Assembly (NCBI RefSeq): GCF_900141795.1
Contig: NZ_FSRE01000004.1
Span: forward strand, 1 to 64,000
Direction of reading: 5' to 3'
Source of the DNA: Sulfurivirga caldicuralii
GTDB lineage: Bacteria > Pseudomonadota > Gammaproteobacteria > Thiomicrospirales > Thiomicrospiraceae
Length of the DNA stretch: 64,000 bases
The notes under the pieces are model-generated. The model was not told where the DNA came from. It ran no database searches and was given only the letters and a program-made list of their open reading frames with translations. The translations under genes were made by a program, and so were the position numbers. Of the stretch, positions 22,278-31,229 are shown piece by piece; position 1 is the stretch's first letter, and each line of letters opens with the position of its first letter.

Positions 22278-22739
22278 TTACTCCTTTTCCCAACGGGCGG
22301 CGGCGGCCTGATCCGTCTCGCGCGCATCTACCCAGCGGCTGCCTTGCGGCGTGGTTTCCTTTTTCCAGAAGGGTGCGCGCGTCTTCAGGTAGTCCATAAT
22401 GAACTCGGCCGCCTCAAAGGCATCACCGCGGTGGCGCGCTGCCACAGCCACCAGCACGATCTGGTCTTCCGGCTGCAGCGGCCCGACACGGTGAATGATA
22501 AGGCTGTTTTCAATGGGCCAGCGGGCATGGGCCTGCTCGCGGATCTCGGTGAGCGCCTTTTCGGTCATGCCCGGGTAGTGCTCCAGTTCCATGGTGGAAA
22601 CGCTGTCGCCCTGATTGATGTCGCGGACGGTGCCCACAAAGGCCACCACCGCGCCCACGTCGCGGCGGCCGCCGCGCAGGCGTGCCACTTCGGTGGAAAG
22701 GTCAAAATCCGCTTCCTGTACCCGCACCCATTCGCTCAT
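22278..22739 (-). CDS. moaE: Molybdopterin synthase catalytic subunit
   Basis: 153 residues. Contains VGAVVAFVGTVRD, LEHYPGMTEKAL, the HRVGPLQP segment and the conserved KTRAPFWKKE, with the lysines that accept sulfur from MoaD. It makes molybdopterin from precursor Z together with MoaD, encoded 1 nt upstream. Confidence 0.95.
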   Translation of the reverse strand: MSEWVRVQEADFDLSTEVARLRGGRRDVGAVVAFVGTVRDINQGDSVSTMELEHYPGMTEKALTEIREQAHARWPIENSLIIHRVGPLQPEDQIVLVAVAARHRGDAFEAAEFIMDYLKTRAPFWKKETTPQGSRWVDARETDQAAAARWEKE

Positions 22740-22740
22740 G

Positions 22741-22995
22741 TCAGCCTCCGGTCACCGGCGGGAAAAAGGCTACTTCGTCGCCGTCGTTGAGCACGGTATC
22801 CATGCCGGCCACCGCCTGGTTCACCGCCACCTGCAGGTGCGGGTTGTCGCACAGCGCCAGCTGCCACGCATCGCCGCGGGCGCACAGTTGCTGCAGTAGA
22901 TCCTGCACGCGCAGGCCCGCTTCGATGTCCAGGGTTTCTTCGCTGGTTCCCAGCTGCTCACGCAGGCTGGCAAAGTAGAGAATCTTGATTGCCAT
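22741..22995 (-). CDS. moaD: Molybdopterin synthase sulfur-carrier subunit
   Basis: 84 residues, ubiquitin-like fold, starting MAIKILYFASLREQLG and ending in the obligatory Gly-Gly (VAFFPPVTGG), which is thiocarboxylated to carry sulfur. First gene of the moaDE-moeA-moaC cluster. The region just before its start contains one copy of the dispersed 19-mer repeat (23010-23028). Confidence 0.93.
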   Translation of the reverse strand: MAIKILYFASLREQLGTSEETLDIEAGLRVQDLLQQLCARGDAWQLALCDNPHLQVAVNQAVAGMDTVLNDGDEVAFFPPVTGG

Positions 22996-23277
22996 AATGC
23001 CTCTCGAAAGGGGGGTCCCCGACTTTTTAAAAGGTGATTTTTTCGCAGATTTTCAGGCCATAGCTGAGAAATATATCCTATTCAGCCTGTGCTGCTCGCT
23101 CATGGTTACGGGGTCAGGTTGCCCTAGGGCTTGCAGCGGGCGCGGCAGAACTCGCTGCGCTCAGACAACTGCCGCGCTAACGCCGTTGCTTGCGCCAACA
23201 GCAATCCAAGACGCCTCCACAAATCGCTGTGCGCACAGGCTGAACATCGAGATAACGCGTTAGAAAAACCGAACTTT
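22996..23277. other. moaA-moaD spacer with dispersed 19-mer and REP-like hairpin
   Basis: 282 bp between the moaA stop and the moaD start, without a supportable gene. It holds the 19-mer GGGGGGTCCCCGACTTTTT (23010-23028). It also holds a hairpin with a perfect 9-bp stem: GCGCGGCAG at 23140-23148 pairs with CTGCCGCGC at 23169-23177. The 20-nt loop carries CTCGCTGCGCTCAG. It separates two moa units that are often contiguous. No molybdenum-cofactor riboswitch was recognised. Confidence 0.6.
23010..23028 (+). repeat. Dispersed 19-mer repeat, copy 1
   Basis: GGGGGGTCCCCGACTTTTT on the plus strand, 15 nt upstream of the moaD start (moaD reads the other way). Followed after 9 nt by TTTTTT. Confidence 0.85.
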
Positions 23278-24276
23278 TCACCCGCCCAGATTGACCATTT
23301 CGCGGAACTGGATATTGTGCACATTCTCGTTGAAGAAGTGGCGCTCCGGCTTTTTGGCGATGGCGTCGATGATGAGCTGCCTGAGCTCATCGTCGCTGAT
23401 GCCGTCGCGCAGCGGGTCACGCAGATTGACACTGTCTTCCTGACCCAGGCAGAGGGCCAGCACGCCGCGGGCAGTGAGGCGCACGCGGTTGCAGGTCTCG
23501 CAGAAGTGCTGCGACACCGCAGAAATGACGCCGATGGTGGTGTCACTGTTGCCCAGGCGGAAGTTGCGCGCCGGGCCGTCGTGGCTGCGGCTGGTCAGCG
23601 GCACCAGTTCATCGCCCACATGGGCGCGCACGCGCGCGAGAATCTTTTCCATGGGATAGTGCTGATCCATGACGCCGATGCCTGCCTGGCCGATGGGCAT
23701 GGTTTCGATAAAACGCACCTGCACGCCCTGCTCGCGGGCGAAGTCCACCATGGCCTCGATTTCATCGTCGTTGGTGCCTTTCATCACCACTATATTGATC
23801 TTGACCGGATTCAGCCCCGCTTGCTGAGCGGCTTCGATGCCGGCGAGCACCTTGTTCAAGTCGCCGCCGCGGGTAATGGCTTCAAAGCGCTCCGGCTTGA
23901 GGGAGTCCAGCGACACATTGATGCGCTGCAGACCGTAGGCTTTCAGGGTTTCGGCATGGCGGGCCAGATGATGGGCGTTGGTAGAGAGCGCCAGATCGAT
24001 GATCTCGTCCATGGCGCCGATACGGCGCACGATATCGGGCAGATCCTTGCGCACCAGCGGTTCGCCGCCGGTGAGCCGGATCTTCTTCACCCCCAGCTCG
24101 GCAAAGGCGCGCACGATACGTTCGATCTCGTCGGCGTCCAGATACTCGGTATGGCGTCCGTCCGGGTGCACACCCTGCGGCGGCATGCAGTAGCCGCAGC
24201 GGTAGTTGCACTTGTCGGTCACCGAAACGCGCAGATACTCGATTCTGCGGTTGAAGGGGTCGATCAGCTCAGCCAT
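23278..24276 (-). CDS. moaA: GTP 3',8-cyclase (radical SAM)
   Basis: 332 residues. N-terminal radical-SAM cysteines in CNYRCGYC, GGEPL for SAM binding, the C-terminal second-cluster cysteines CETCNRVRLT...CLG, and the terminal Gly-Gly of functional MoaA. It converts GTP to the cyclic precursor that MoaC rearranges. Divergent from mobA with 84 nt between. Confidence 0.96.
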   Translation of the reverse strand: MAELIDPFNRRIEYLRVSVTDKCNYRCGYCMPPQGVHPDGRHTEYLDADEIERIVRAFAELGVKKIRLTGGEPLVRKDLPDIVRRIGAMDEIIDLALSTNAHHLARHAETLKAYGLQRINVSLDSLKPERFEAITRGGDLNKVLAGIEAAQQAGLNPVKINIVVMKGTNDDEIEAMVDFAREQGVQVRFIETMPIGQAGIGVMDQHYPMEKILARVRAHVGDELVPLTSRSHDGPARNFRLGNSDTTIGVISAVSQHFCETCNRVRLTARGVLALCLGQEDSVNLRDPLRDGISDDELRQLIIDAIAKKPERHFFNENVHNIQFREMVNLGG

Positions 24277-24360
24277 GACGTTATTTCCCGTCGAACATAA
24301 CGCGCAAGTTTACTTCATAAAACCCTGCAATGCCAGCATTGAATCGGCCACAATATCTCA

Positions 24361-24957
24361 ATGGAACAGACACTTACTGTCGCACTCATCGCCGGCGGCC
24401 GCGGGAAGCGCATGGACGGGCAGGACAAGGGGCTCATATGTCTTGACGGCAAGCCGCTGGTGCAACGCATCGCTCAGCAGCTGCGCGCTCACCTCTCCCC
24501 TTTTGAGGTCATCGCCGTCGCCAACCGCAACCAACCCCGCTATGCGGCTTACGTCAACCGCGTCATCAGCGATGATACCCCCGGCTATCTGGGCCCAATG
24601 ATGGGCATCTATACTGCGCTGAAAAACAGTCAGACCAATCGCATTTTCGTGTGGCCCTGCGATGCCCCCATTGTGTGTGAGTCGCTCATCAAGGGCATCT
24701 GTCGCAGTGTAAGCGACAACCGCGAGGCGCTGATTCATGTCCCTGTAGATAATGAGGAAAAGCTGCAGCCACTTTTTGGCGTTTATCATCAGGGGCTGCT
24801 GCCCGCGCTGGAGGAGGCCATCGATGCCGGCCATCTGGCGCTGGGACGCTGGGTACGCGAGCAGCGCCATGCCGTGGTGTCCATAGAAGATGATTATTGT
24901 TTTACCAACCTGAACCGCCCGCAAGAGCTGGACGCTTTCAGGGCCTTGGGCGATTAA
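24361..24957 (+). CDS. mobA: Molybdenum cofactor guanylyltransferase
   Basis: 198 residues. Starts with the nucleotidyltransferase signature LIAGGRGKRMDGQDKGL and has the metal Asp in WPCDAP. It converts Mo-molybdopterin to the guanine dinucleotide form used by DMSO-reductase-family enzymes. Its stop codon overlaps that of the convergent SDR gene in a shared TTAA. Confidence 0.93.
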   Translation: MEQTLTVALIAGGRGKRMDGQDKGLICLDGKPLVQRIAQQLRAHLSPFEVIAVANRNQPRYAAYVNRVISDDTPGYLGPMMGIYTALKNSQTNRIFVWPCDAPIVCESLIKGICRSVSDNREALIHVPVDNEEKLQPLFGVYHQGLLPALEEAIDAGHLALGRWVREQRHAVVSIEDDYCFTNLNRPQELDAFRALGD

Positions 24958-25763
24958 CTTTTGGTCATCTCGTCGCGGAAGGGATAGTTGCCCCGCGCGA
25001 TCAGGCCGCCGTCCACGGTGAGGATGCTGCCGGTCATCCAGGCGGCACGGTCGGAGATCAGAAAGGCCACCGCCTCACCCATTTCGTCGGTGGTGCCGTA
25101 GCGGCCCAGCGGCGTGCACTTCATCCAGCGATCCTTTACAGGGGGCTGGCTGAGGATTACTTCGGTGCGCTCCACCGGCACCACGCCGGGGGCGATGCCC
25201 ACCAAGCGGATGCCGTGCGGCCCCCACTCGATCGCTTGCACTTCAGTGAGTCGATCCAGCCCCGCCTTGGCGGCACCATAGGCGCTGAACCACTCGCAGC
25301 TTTTCTGCCCGTGGATGGAGCTGTTGTTCACCACCACGCCGCCGTGGCCGGCTTCAATGCAGTGCTGCGCAAAGGCAGTGGCCAGTCGATAGGGGGCCTG
25401 CAGGTTGACGGCAAGCACCTCATCGAAAGCTTCGCCGTGGGGATCCTTCAGACTGGTGACCTTGCTGACGATACCGGCGTTATTGATCAGCGCATCGAGG
25501 CCGTTAAACGCCTGCCATGCTGCCTCAAAAAAGGGCACGACGCGGTCCAACTCGCGAAAGTCACAGTGCAGCACTTCGGCTTCAGCGCCCAGCGCCTGCA
25601 CATCGCTCAGGGTCTTTTCAATCCCTGCCTCATTGCGGTTGTAGTGCAGCACCAACCGACACCCTTCCCGCGCAAGCACCCGCGCGATGCCAGCGCCGAT
25701 GCCGGACGAAGCACCAGTAATCAGTACACGCTTGTTGTTCAGCTCAGGATACAGCACCGTCAT
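24954..25763 (-). CDS. Short-chain dehydrogenase/reductase (SDR)
   Basis: 269 residues from ATG 25763, preceded by GGAGG. Classical SDR features: nucleotide-binding TGASSGIG, NNAG, and a Ser...Tyr-x-x-x-Lys active site (NNSSIHG, then AYGAAKAG). C-terminal GSILTVDGG is typical. The substrate is unknown; 3-oxoacyl-ACP reductase-like or pteridine-reductase-like roles are possible. It overlaps the end of the cation transporter gene by 20 nt in the same direction. Confidence 0.85.
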   Translation of the reverse strand: MTVLYPELNNKRVLITGASSGIGAGIARVLAREGCRLVLHYNRNEAGIEKTLSDVQALGAEAEVLHCDFRELDRVVPFFEAAWQAFNGLDALINNAGIVSKVTSLKDPHGEAFDEVLAVNLQAPYRLATAFAQHCIEAGHGGVVVNNSSIHGQKSCEWFSAYGAAKAGLDRLTEVQAIEWGPHGIRLVGIAPGVVPVERTEVILSQPPVKDRWMKCTPLGRYGTTDEMGEAVAFLISDRAAWMTGSILTVDGGLIARGNYPFRDEMTKS

Positions 25764-26721
25764 GCGATTCCTCCACACAGTGTGAGTTTTTGGATTCCAG
25801 CTGCAGGGTGACGTGGTGCACCCCGTGCTCATCGTTGAGGTATTTTTTCACCTTCGCCAGGGTGGCGTCGTTGATGTGATTCAGATCCGTCTTGGCATGC
25901 AGACTCATCATCACCTGGTCTTCGGCGATGGCCCACAGGTGCAGGTGGTGAATGTCGGTCAGGAAGGGAAATTTTTTCTGCAGATCATCCTTGATCGCCT
26001 CCAGCTCATAGCCCGCCGGCACGCCCTCCATGAGAATATGACCAGACGCCATCAGTAGATGCCAGGCGTGATAGCCAATCACCAGGCTGACGAAGATGGA
26101 CAGAATGGGGTCCAGCGCAACCCAGCCGGTGTAGTAGATGACAATCGCAGCGATAATCACTGCCACCGAGTTGAGCGTATCGCCAAGAAAGTGCAGTGCC
26201 GCACCGCGCATGTTCATGTTGTGCTTGTCGCCGCTGTGCAGAATCAGAAACACCACCAGATTGTTGATCAGACCGATCAGCGCAATGATGAACATTTCCC
26301 TGCCCATAATCGGTTCAGGGTTAAAGTAGCGCTCGATGGCGTACGCAATAATCCCCACCACAATGACCAGCAGAAACAGCGCATTGACGAAGGCGGTGAT
26401 GATCTGAAAGCGCTGATAGCCAAAGGTATAGCGATCATTGGGTGGACGGCTGCCGACATAAAAGCCCCACCAGGCAATCAGCAGCGCGGCCGCATCGGTG
26501 AGCATGTGCACGCCATCGGCCATGAGCGCCAGCGAACCCACCCACCAGCCGCCGATGATCTCCACCAGCATGTAGGAAGCGGTCAGCAGCGCGGCGATCA
26601 TCACCTTGCGCTGGTTTTCGGTATCCACCGCTTTCACATGGTTGTGATGGGGCGATACCGGCTGCACGGGGGTGCAGCTTTCCGGATTCGCGTCGCAATC
26701 GGTATTGAGATTAATACGCAT
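25744..26721 (-). CDS. Cation diffusion facilitator (ZitB/CzcD-like)
   Basis: 325 residues from ATG 26721. Six membrane helices, with metal-site residues in ADGVHMLTDAAALL (helix 2) and LHFLGDTLNSVAV (helix 5), the HxxxD pairs of zinc-type exporters. A cytoplasmic C-terminal domain ends in a His/Cys-bearing tail. It should export Zn2+ or a similar divalent ion in exchange for protons. A TTG at 26733 is a less likely start. Confidence 0.9.
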   Translation of the reverse strand: MRINLNTDCDANPESCTPVQPVSPHHNHVKAVDTENQRKVMIAALLTASYMLVEIIGGWWVGSLALMADGVHMLTDAAALLIAWWGFYVGSRPPNDRYTFGYQRFQIITAFVNALFLLVIVVGIIAYAIERYFNPEPIMGREMFIIALIGLINNLVVFLILHSGDKHNMNMRGAALHFLGDTLNSVAVIIAAIVIYYTGWVALDPILSIFVSLVIGYHAWHLLMASGHILMEGVPAGYELEAIKDDLQKKFPFLTDIHHLHLWAIAEDQVMMSLHAKTDLNHINDATLAKVKKYLNDEHGVHHVTLQLESKNSHCVEESHDGAVS

Positions 26722-26752
26722 TTCTCTTATCAAACTATTATTTTTAATAGCA

Positions 26753-27469
26753 TTATTTTATCATCGGTGTGCGCACCGCCGTCCAAATTTCTACGACCAG
26801 ATCGGGATTCGCTGCTTTCAGGGCAGTGGCGGCTGCGTCAGCGGTACTGCCTGTGGTGAGCACATCATCCACGAGTGCCACAATCGGCGGAAGATCAATG
26901 TTGTCATCTGCAAGGCAGAATGCACCCTGCATGAGGCGTTGCCGCTGCTTTCGAGCCTGCCCCGCCAGCTGTCCCGTATCCTGGGTGCGCACCAGCACAT
27001 CTTCCCGCACCGGCAGGTCAAATGCCCTCCCCCAGTCCCGCGCCAGAAAGGCGGACTGATTGAAACCGCGCTTGCGATAACGCTCGGCATGCAGGGGGAT
27101 CGGAATCAATGCCATGGCGTCCGACGCCTGCTGCTGCAATGGTTCGATGGCAAGACTGCTCAACAGCCGCGTGATAGCCAGATCGCCGCGGCCGTATTTC
27201 ATGCGGTGCAGCAGCGTCTTGAGGGTGTCATCCAGAAAATAGGCCGACAGCACCCGATCAAAGGCCGGTGGGTGCTGCAGGCAAGCCGGACAGACGCCAT
27301 TGGTCGGCAGATTGACCGCGCAGCGGCTGCAGTGGGGCTGTGCCGACACCGACTGCAGGGATGCGACGAGATGGTCCGCCAGATCAAACCGGCTGGCCGG
27401 CCCCGCGTCCAGCACGCATCTGGGCGGAAACAGCCAGCGGGTCAGCGCTGATATAATGCCGTTAAACAT
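26753..27469 (-). CDS. comF: ComF-family phosphoribosyltransferase-like protein
   Basis: 238 residues. N-terminal zinc-ribbon cysteines (CSRC...CPAC), the MKYGRGDLA helix and the phosphoribosyltransferase loop [14 protein letters not shown]. Homologues (ComF/GntX) are linked to DNA uptake. The start (ATG 27469) lies 19 nt from the divergent bioB start, so bioB's promoter lies within comF. Confidence 0.88.
   Translation of the reverse strand: MFNGIISALTRWLFPPRCVLDAGPASRFDLADHLVASLQSVSAQPHCSRCAVNLPTNGVCPACLQHPPAFDRVLSAYFLDDTLKTLLHRMKYGRGDLAITRLLSSLAIEPLQQQASDAMALIPIPLHAERYRKRGFNQSAFLARDWGRAFDLPVREDVLVRTQDTGQLAGQARKQRQRLMQGAFCLADDNIDLPPIVALVDDVLTTGSTADAAATALKAANPDLVVEIWTAVRTPMIK
27449..27457 (+). 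promoter_or_regulatory. Extended -10 promoter of bioB
   Basis: TG-A-TATAAT at 27449-27457 is a perfect extended -10. Transcription would start near 27464, giving a leader of about 25 nt before bioB. It lies inside the comF coding sequence. No BirA operator (TTGTAAACC-type palindrome) is seen. Confidence 0.6.
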
Positions 27470-27488
27470 AGCCACAAGGATACCGAAA

Positions 27489-28493
27489 ATGGCCGCTCTG
27501 GGTGATATCCGCCACGACTGGACCCGCGACGAAGTGCAGGCATTGCTGGACATGCCGCTCAACGACCTGCTGTTTGAAGCGCAGCGCATTCACCGCCGGC
27601 ACTTCGACCCCAACGAGATTCAGGTGAGTACCCTGGTCAATATCAAGTCCGGCGGCTGCGCCGAGGACTGCGCCTATTGCAGCCAATCCTCGCGCTACAA
27701 CACCGGCCTGGTCAAGGAGCCCATGATGACCCTGCAGGAGGTGCTGGACAAGGCCATGCAGGCCCGCGACAAGGGCGCCACGCGCCTGTGCATGGGCGCC
27801 GCCTGGCGCAATCCCAACAAAAAGGACTTCCCTGTGGTGCTGGAGATGGTCAAGATGGTCAAGGCGCTGGGCATGGAAACCTGCCTGACGCTGGGCATGC
27901 TGGACGACGAGCAGGTGCAGCAGCTCAAGGACGCCGGCCTCGACTACTACAACCACAATCTGGACACCTCCGAAGCCTACTACCCCAAGGTCATCACCAC
28001 CCGCACCTATGAGGATCGCCTAGACACCATCCGCCGCGTGCAGGAAGCCGGCATTCACGTCTGCTCCGGCGGTATTATCGGCATGGGTGAAAAGCCCGAG
28101 GACCGCGCCGAGCTGCTGCGCACCTTTGCCAATCTGCCCGCCCACCCCGACTCGGTGCCCATCAACCTGCTGGTGCCCATCGAGGGCACGCCGCTGGCAG
28201 AGATGCGCGGCAGGACCGACCCCATCGAACTGGTGCGCGTCATCGCCGCCGCACGCATCATGATGCCCAAGTCCTATGTGCGCCTGTCGGCCGGGCGCAT
28301 GGAGCTGTCGGACGAGGCGCAGGCGCTTTGCTTCATGGCGGGGGCCAACTCCGTCTTCTACGGCGAAAAGCTGCTCACCACCGACAACCCTGACGCAGAC
28401 CACGACCGCGCCCTGTTCGCCAAGCTGGGGCTGCGCATGCAGCAGAGCGCCCACGCCCATCTGGACGAGGACAGCAGCGCCAGCGTCGCCTGA
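27489..28493 (+). CDS. bioB: Biotin synthase
   Basis: 334 residues from ATG 27489, with AAGGAT upstream; the longer open frame before it overlaps comF. The radical-SAM motif [10 protein letters not shown] and the cluster-binding region around YNHNLDTSE and RLSAGRMEL are typical. It inserts sulfur into dethiobiotin. First gene of bioB-bioF-bioH. Confidence 0.97.
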   Translation: MAALGDIRHDWTRDEVQALLDMPLNDLLFEAQRIHRRHFDPNEIQVSTLVNIKSGGCAEDCAYCSQSSRYNTGLVKEPMMTLQEVLDKAMQARDKGATRLCMGAAWRNPNKKDFPVVLEMVKMVKALGMETCLTLGMLDDEQVQQLKDAGLDYYNHNLDTSEAYYPKVITTRTYEDRLDTIRRVQEAGIHVCSGGIIGMGEKPEDRAELLRTFANLPAHPDSVPINLLVPIEGTPLAEMRGRTDPIELVRVIAAARIMMPKSYVRLSAGRMELSDEAQALCFMAGANSVFYGEKLLTTDNPDADHDRALFAKLGLRMQQSAHAHLDEDSSASVA

Positions 28494-28495
28494 AC

Positions 28496-29659
28496 ATGCG
28501 CCTGCGCGATCGTTTTGAGCCGCTTCTGCAACAGCGTAAGCAGGCAGAGCTGTTCCGCCGCGTGCCGCTGGTCACCAGCCCCATCGGCACGCGCATCCAA
28601 CTCAACGGCAAAACCCTGGTCAACTTTGCCGCCAACGACTATCTGGGCCTGAGCGAAGACCCGGATATCCGCAGGCAGGTCTGTGCCGCAGACGACGCCA
28701 CCTTCGGCAGCGGTGCCGCACATCTGATCAGCGGCCATCACCTGCACCACCACCTGCTGGAAGACGAACTGTCCGACTGGCTCGGCGTGGAACGCGTGCT
28801 GCTGTTTTCCACCGGCTACATGGCCAATATGGCGGTGCAGCAGGCGCTCATGCAGCGCGGCGACACCCTGATTCACGACAAGCTCAATCACGCCTCGCTG
28901 CTGGACGGTGCGCGCCTGTCCGAGGCAGAGCTGAAACGCTATCCCCACCGCAACATGGCGATGCTGGAAAAGCGTCTGCGGGCTGCAGAAGGTCAGGCCA
29001 TGATCGTCACCGACGGCGTATTCAGCATGGACGGGGACATGGCGCCATTGCCTGACATCCTCGAACTGAAGGAAAAACACGACGCCTGGCTGCTGGTGGA
29101 CGAAGCGCATGCCTTCGGCGTGCTGGGCGAACACGGCCGCGGCAGCTTCGAACACTTTGGCCTGCAGGCGGATGACGACACCCTGCGCGTAGGCACACTG
29201 GGCAAGGCCTTCGGTGTATTCGGCGCCTTTGTAGCCGGAAGCCAGATCGCCATTGATGCCCTCATCAATCTGGCGCGGCCATGGATCTACACCACCGCCC
29301 TGCCGCCGGCCAATGCGCTGGCGGCGCGCATTGCGCTTAAAAAGGTGCAGCAGGCCGATGCGGCGCGCGCCCACCTGCGTGCGCTGATCCAGCACTTCCG
29401 TGCAGAAGCCGAAAGCCTCGGCCTCACCCTGTGGGAGAGCGAAACGCCCATCCAGCCGCTCATTCTCGGCGATGCCGCCACCGCTGTGGCCTGGAGCCGC
29501 GCCCTGTTTGAACAGGGCTTTCACGTGCCCGCCATCCGCCCGCCTACGGTGCCAAAAGGCAGCGCCCGCCTGCGCATTACCTTCAGCGCCTGCCACACGC
29601 TGGAAGATGTAGCGCGCCTGCTGGAGGCACTGGCCGCTCTTTATCCTTGCAAATCGTGA
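28496..29659 (+). CDS. bioF: 8-amino-7-oxononanoate synthase
   Basis: 387 residues, pyridoxal-phosphate aminotransferase fold. NFAANDYLGLS, GSGAAHLISGHH, DEAHAFGVLG and the PLP lysine in TLGKAFG are all present. It condenses pimeloyl-ACP with alanine. It starts 3 nt after bioB. Confidence 0.96.
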   Translation: MRLRDRFEPLLQQRKQAELFRRVPLVTSPIGTRIQLNGKTLVNFAANDYLGLSEDPDIRRQVCAADDATFGSGAAHLISGHHLHHHLLEDELSDWLGVERVLLFSTGYMANMAVQQALMQRGDTLIHDKLNHASLLDGARLSEAELKRYPHRNMAMLEKRLRAAEGQAMIVTDGVFSMDGDMAPLPDILELKEKHDAWLLVDEAHAFGVLGEHGRGSFEHFGLQADDDTLRVGTLGKAFGVFGAFVAGSQIAIDALINLARPWIYTTALPPANALAARIALKKVQQADAARAHLRALIQHFRAEAESLGLTLWESETPIQPLILGDAATAVAWSRALFEQGFHVPAIRPPTVPKGSARLRITFSACHTLEDVARLLEALAALYPCKS

Positions 29660-29671
29660 CTCTACCTCCCG

Positions 29672-29865
29672 ATTTGCAAAGAAAGGGGTCGATGACCTGG
29701 ACAATGGTCGTTTTTCGGCATTCGACTCGCCCGAAGCGCTGCGCAAGCATCTTGATGCGCTGAAAAATGTCCTGGACAGTCCGCCTGACACAGGCTGCAG
29801 AGGAAGACTATCAGGCCATTGTGGCGTGGCGTCGCCAACAGTTTGGACAGACATGTGCACACTGA
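29672..29865 (+). pseudogene. Remnant of a parDE-type toxin-antitoxin module
   Basis: Two overlapping fragments lie between bioF and bioH. An upstream frame encodes GRFSAFDSPEALRKHLDAL and resembles the C-terminal end of ribbon-helix-helix antitoxins. From ATG 29767 a second frame encodes MSWTVRLTQAAEEDYQAIVA and stops at 29865 after 32 residues, matching the first third of ParE/RelE-family toxins (about 95 residues). The antitoxin start and two thirds of the toxin are gone. The bioH start codon lies within the toxin fragment. Confidence 0.65.
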
Positions 29866-30641
29866 ACCATGAAACCCTCGGCCAGGGGCCGAATCTGACG
29901 CTCATCCACGGCTGGGCGGCGGACAATGCCGTGTGGCGCCCGTGGGTGGAAAGCTGGCTCGCGCCCCATTTCACCTGCCATCTGATCGAGCTGCCCGGCT
30001 TTGGCAACAGCCCACCCATCGAGGCCGACACGCCCGAGCAAATCCACACCCGCTGGCGTGAAGCCCTGATCGACGCATTGCCGCCGCAGCCCACCGCACT
30101 GCTGGGCTGGTCACTGGGCGGGCTCATGGCGCAGGATATCGCCCTGCATGCACCCGAGCGCATCACCCACCTGATCGGCCTGTGCACCTCGCCCCGCTTC
30201 GTGCAGGCGGAAAGCTGGCGCCATGGCGTGCCGCCGGAGCTGATTCAGGAGTTTCTGGAGACGGTGGTGCGCGACACCGCCGCGCTGCTGAAGCGCTTCT
30301 GGGTGATGCAGTGGCAGGGCGATCCGCTGGCGCGGCAGCTGATGCGCCAGTTCGTGGCGGAGATGAAGGGCCGCCGGCTGCCCACGCTCTCCGGCCTGAA
30401 ACAGGGGCTGGCGCTGCTGCGCACGCTGGACTTCCGCAACGACCTGCCCCACATTCACCAGCCCACCCTGTGGCTGCTGGGGGAAAAGGATCCGCTTATC
30501 CCGGTAAAGTGGGTGCAGACACTATCCCAACTGCAGCCCCATGCGCAGGTACGGGTCATCGAAAACGCCGCCCACCTGCCGTTTCGCAGCCATCCGGATC
30601 AGACCGCAGCAATCGTAAGAAGCTTTTTAGAGTGCGCTTAA
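29853..30641 (+). CDS. bioH: Pimeloyl-ACP methyl ester carboxylesterase
   Basis: 262 residues, alpha/beta hydrolase. LIHGWAADNAVW oxyanion region, nucleophile elbow GWSLGG, Asp in LLGEKDPLIP and His in NAAHLPF form the triad. It frees pimeloyl-ACP for BioF. I chose ATG 29853, which keeps the BioH N terminus (CTLNHETLGQGPNLTLIHGW); the longer frame enters the toxin remnant. No bioC or bioD is in the window. Confidence 0.9.
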   Translation: MCTLNHETLGQGPNLTLIHGWAADNAVWRPWVESWLAPHFTCHLIELPGFGNSPPIEADTPEQIHTRWREALIDALPPQPTALLGWSLGGLMAQDIALHAPERITHLIGLCTSPRFVQAESWRHGVPPELIQEFLETVVRDTAALLKRFWVMQWQGDPLARQLMRQFVAEMKGRRLPTLSGLKQGLALLRTLDFRNDLPHIHQPTLWLLGEKDPLIPVKWVQTLSQLQPHAQVRVIENAAHLPFRSHPDQTAAIVRSFLECA

Positions 30642-30649
30642 AGACACTC

Positions 30650-30660
30650 TGTATAATACA
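30650..30660 (+). promoter_or_regulatory. Promoter/operator of the toxin-antitoxin pair
   Basis: TGTATAATACA is a perfect palindrome about its central A and contains the -10 TATAAT (30652-30657). Just upstream AGAGTG (30629-30634) and CACTCT (30645-30650) form a second inverted repeat. Such palindromes over the promoter are where antitoxins repress their own operon. Confidence 0.55.
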
Positions 30661-30684
30661 CTCCTATAACAACGGAGAGCAGTC

Positions 30685-30939
30685 ATGGCCCATACCCTCC
30701 AGACCCGCATTATTGCCAGCATTACCGAGTTGAAACGAGACCCCATGGGAACAGTCGCCAGTGGCGAGGGCGAACCGGTGGCGATTCTGAGCCGCAACGA
30801 CCCGGCCTTTTACTGCGTGCCGGCGGATACCTTTGAAGCTATGCTAGAACGTCTTGAAGACCTGGAACTGAACGCCATGGCCGAGCAACGGGCTCAGGAT
30901 GGCAGCCAGCCCATCAAGGTTTCTCTGGATGAGCTATAA
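30685..30939 (+). CDS. Type II antitoxin, Phd/YefM (StbD-like)
   Basis: 84 residues. The N-terminal half has the Phd/YefM fold signature (ITELKRDPMG, EPVAILSRNDPAFYCVPA) and binds DNA; the acidic C-terminal tail should neutralise the toxin. Overlaps the toxin gene by 11 nt, as is usual. The pair is inserted between bioH and ridA. Confidence 0.85.
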   Translation: MAHTLQTRIIASITELKRDPMGTVASGEGEPVAILSRNDPAFYCVPADTFEAMLERLEDLELNAMAEQRAQDGSQPIKVSLDEL

Positions 30940-31213
30940 ACTGGCCTTCCATCCTCAGGCGCTGCGCGAGTGGAAAAAACTGGATGGAACGCTGCAAACC
31001 CAGCTGAAAAAGAAGCTGGCTGAACGACTGAAAAACCCTCATGTGCCGTCCGATAGACTGACTGGGCATCCCTGCCGTTATAAGATTAAATTGCGCCAGA
31101 GCGGTTATCGTCTGGTCTATGAGGTAAAGGATCAGCAGTTGATCGTTGTGGTGCTGGCCATCAGAAAGCGCGAACGCAGTCAGATCTATCGACAGGCGCA
31201 CAATCGTCACTGA
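30929..31213 (+). CDS. RelE-family toxin (StbE-like)
   Basis: 94 residues from ATG 30929. RelE fold with [14 protein letters not shown] at the start and the conserved YRLVYEV...[11 protein letters not shown] at the end; family members cleave mRNA at the ribosome. It appears full length. No frameshift seen, so the pair is probably active. Confidence 0.88.
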   Translation: MSYKLAFHPQALREWKKLDGTLQTQLKKKLAERLKNPHVPSDRLTGHPCRYKIKLRQSGYRLVYEVKDQQLIVVVLAIRKRERSQIYRQAHNRH

Positions 31214-31229
31214 AAAAGGAGACTTCATC

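Noticed and set aside
24277-24360. Molybdenum-cofactor riboswitch between moaA and mobA
   Set aside because: Only 84 nt, too short for the known aptamer plus leader, and no matching structure.
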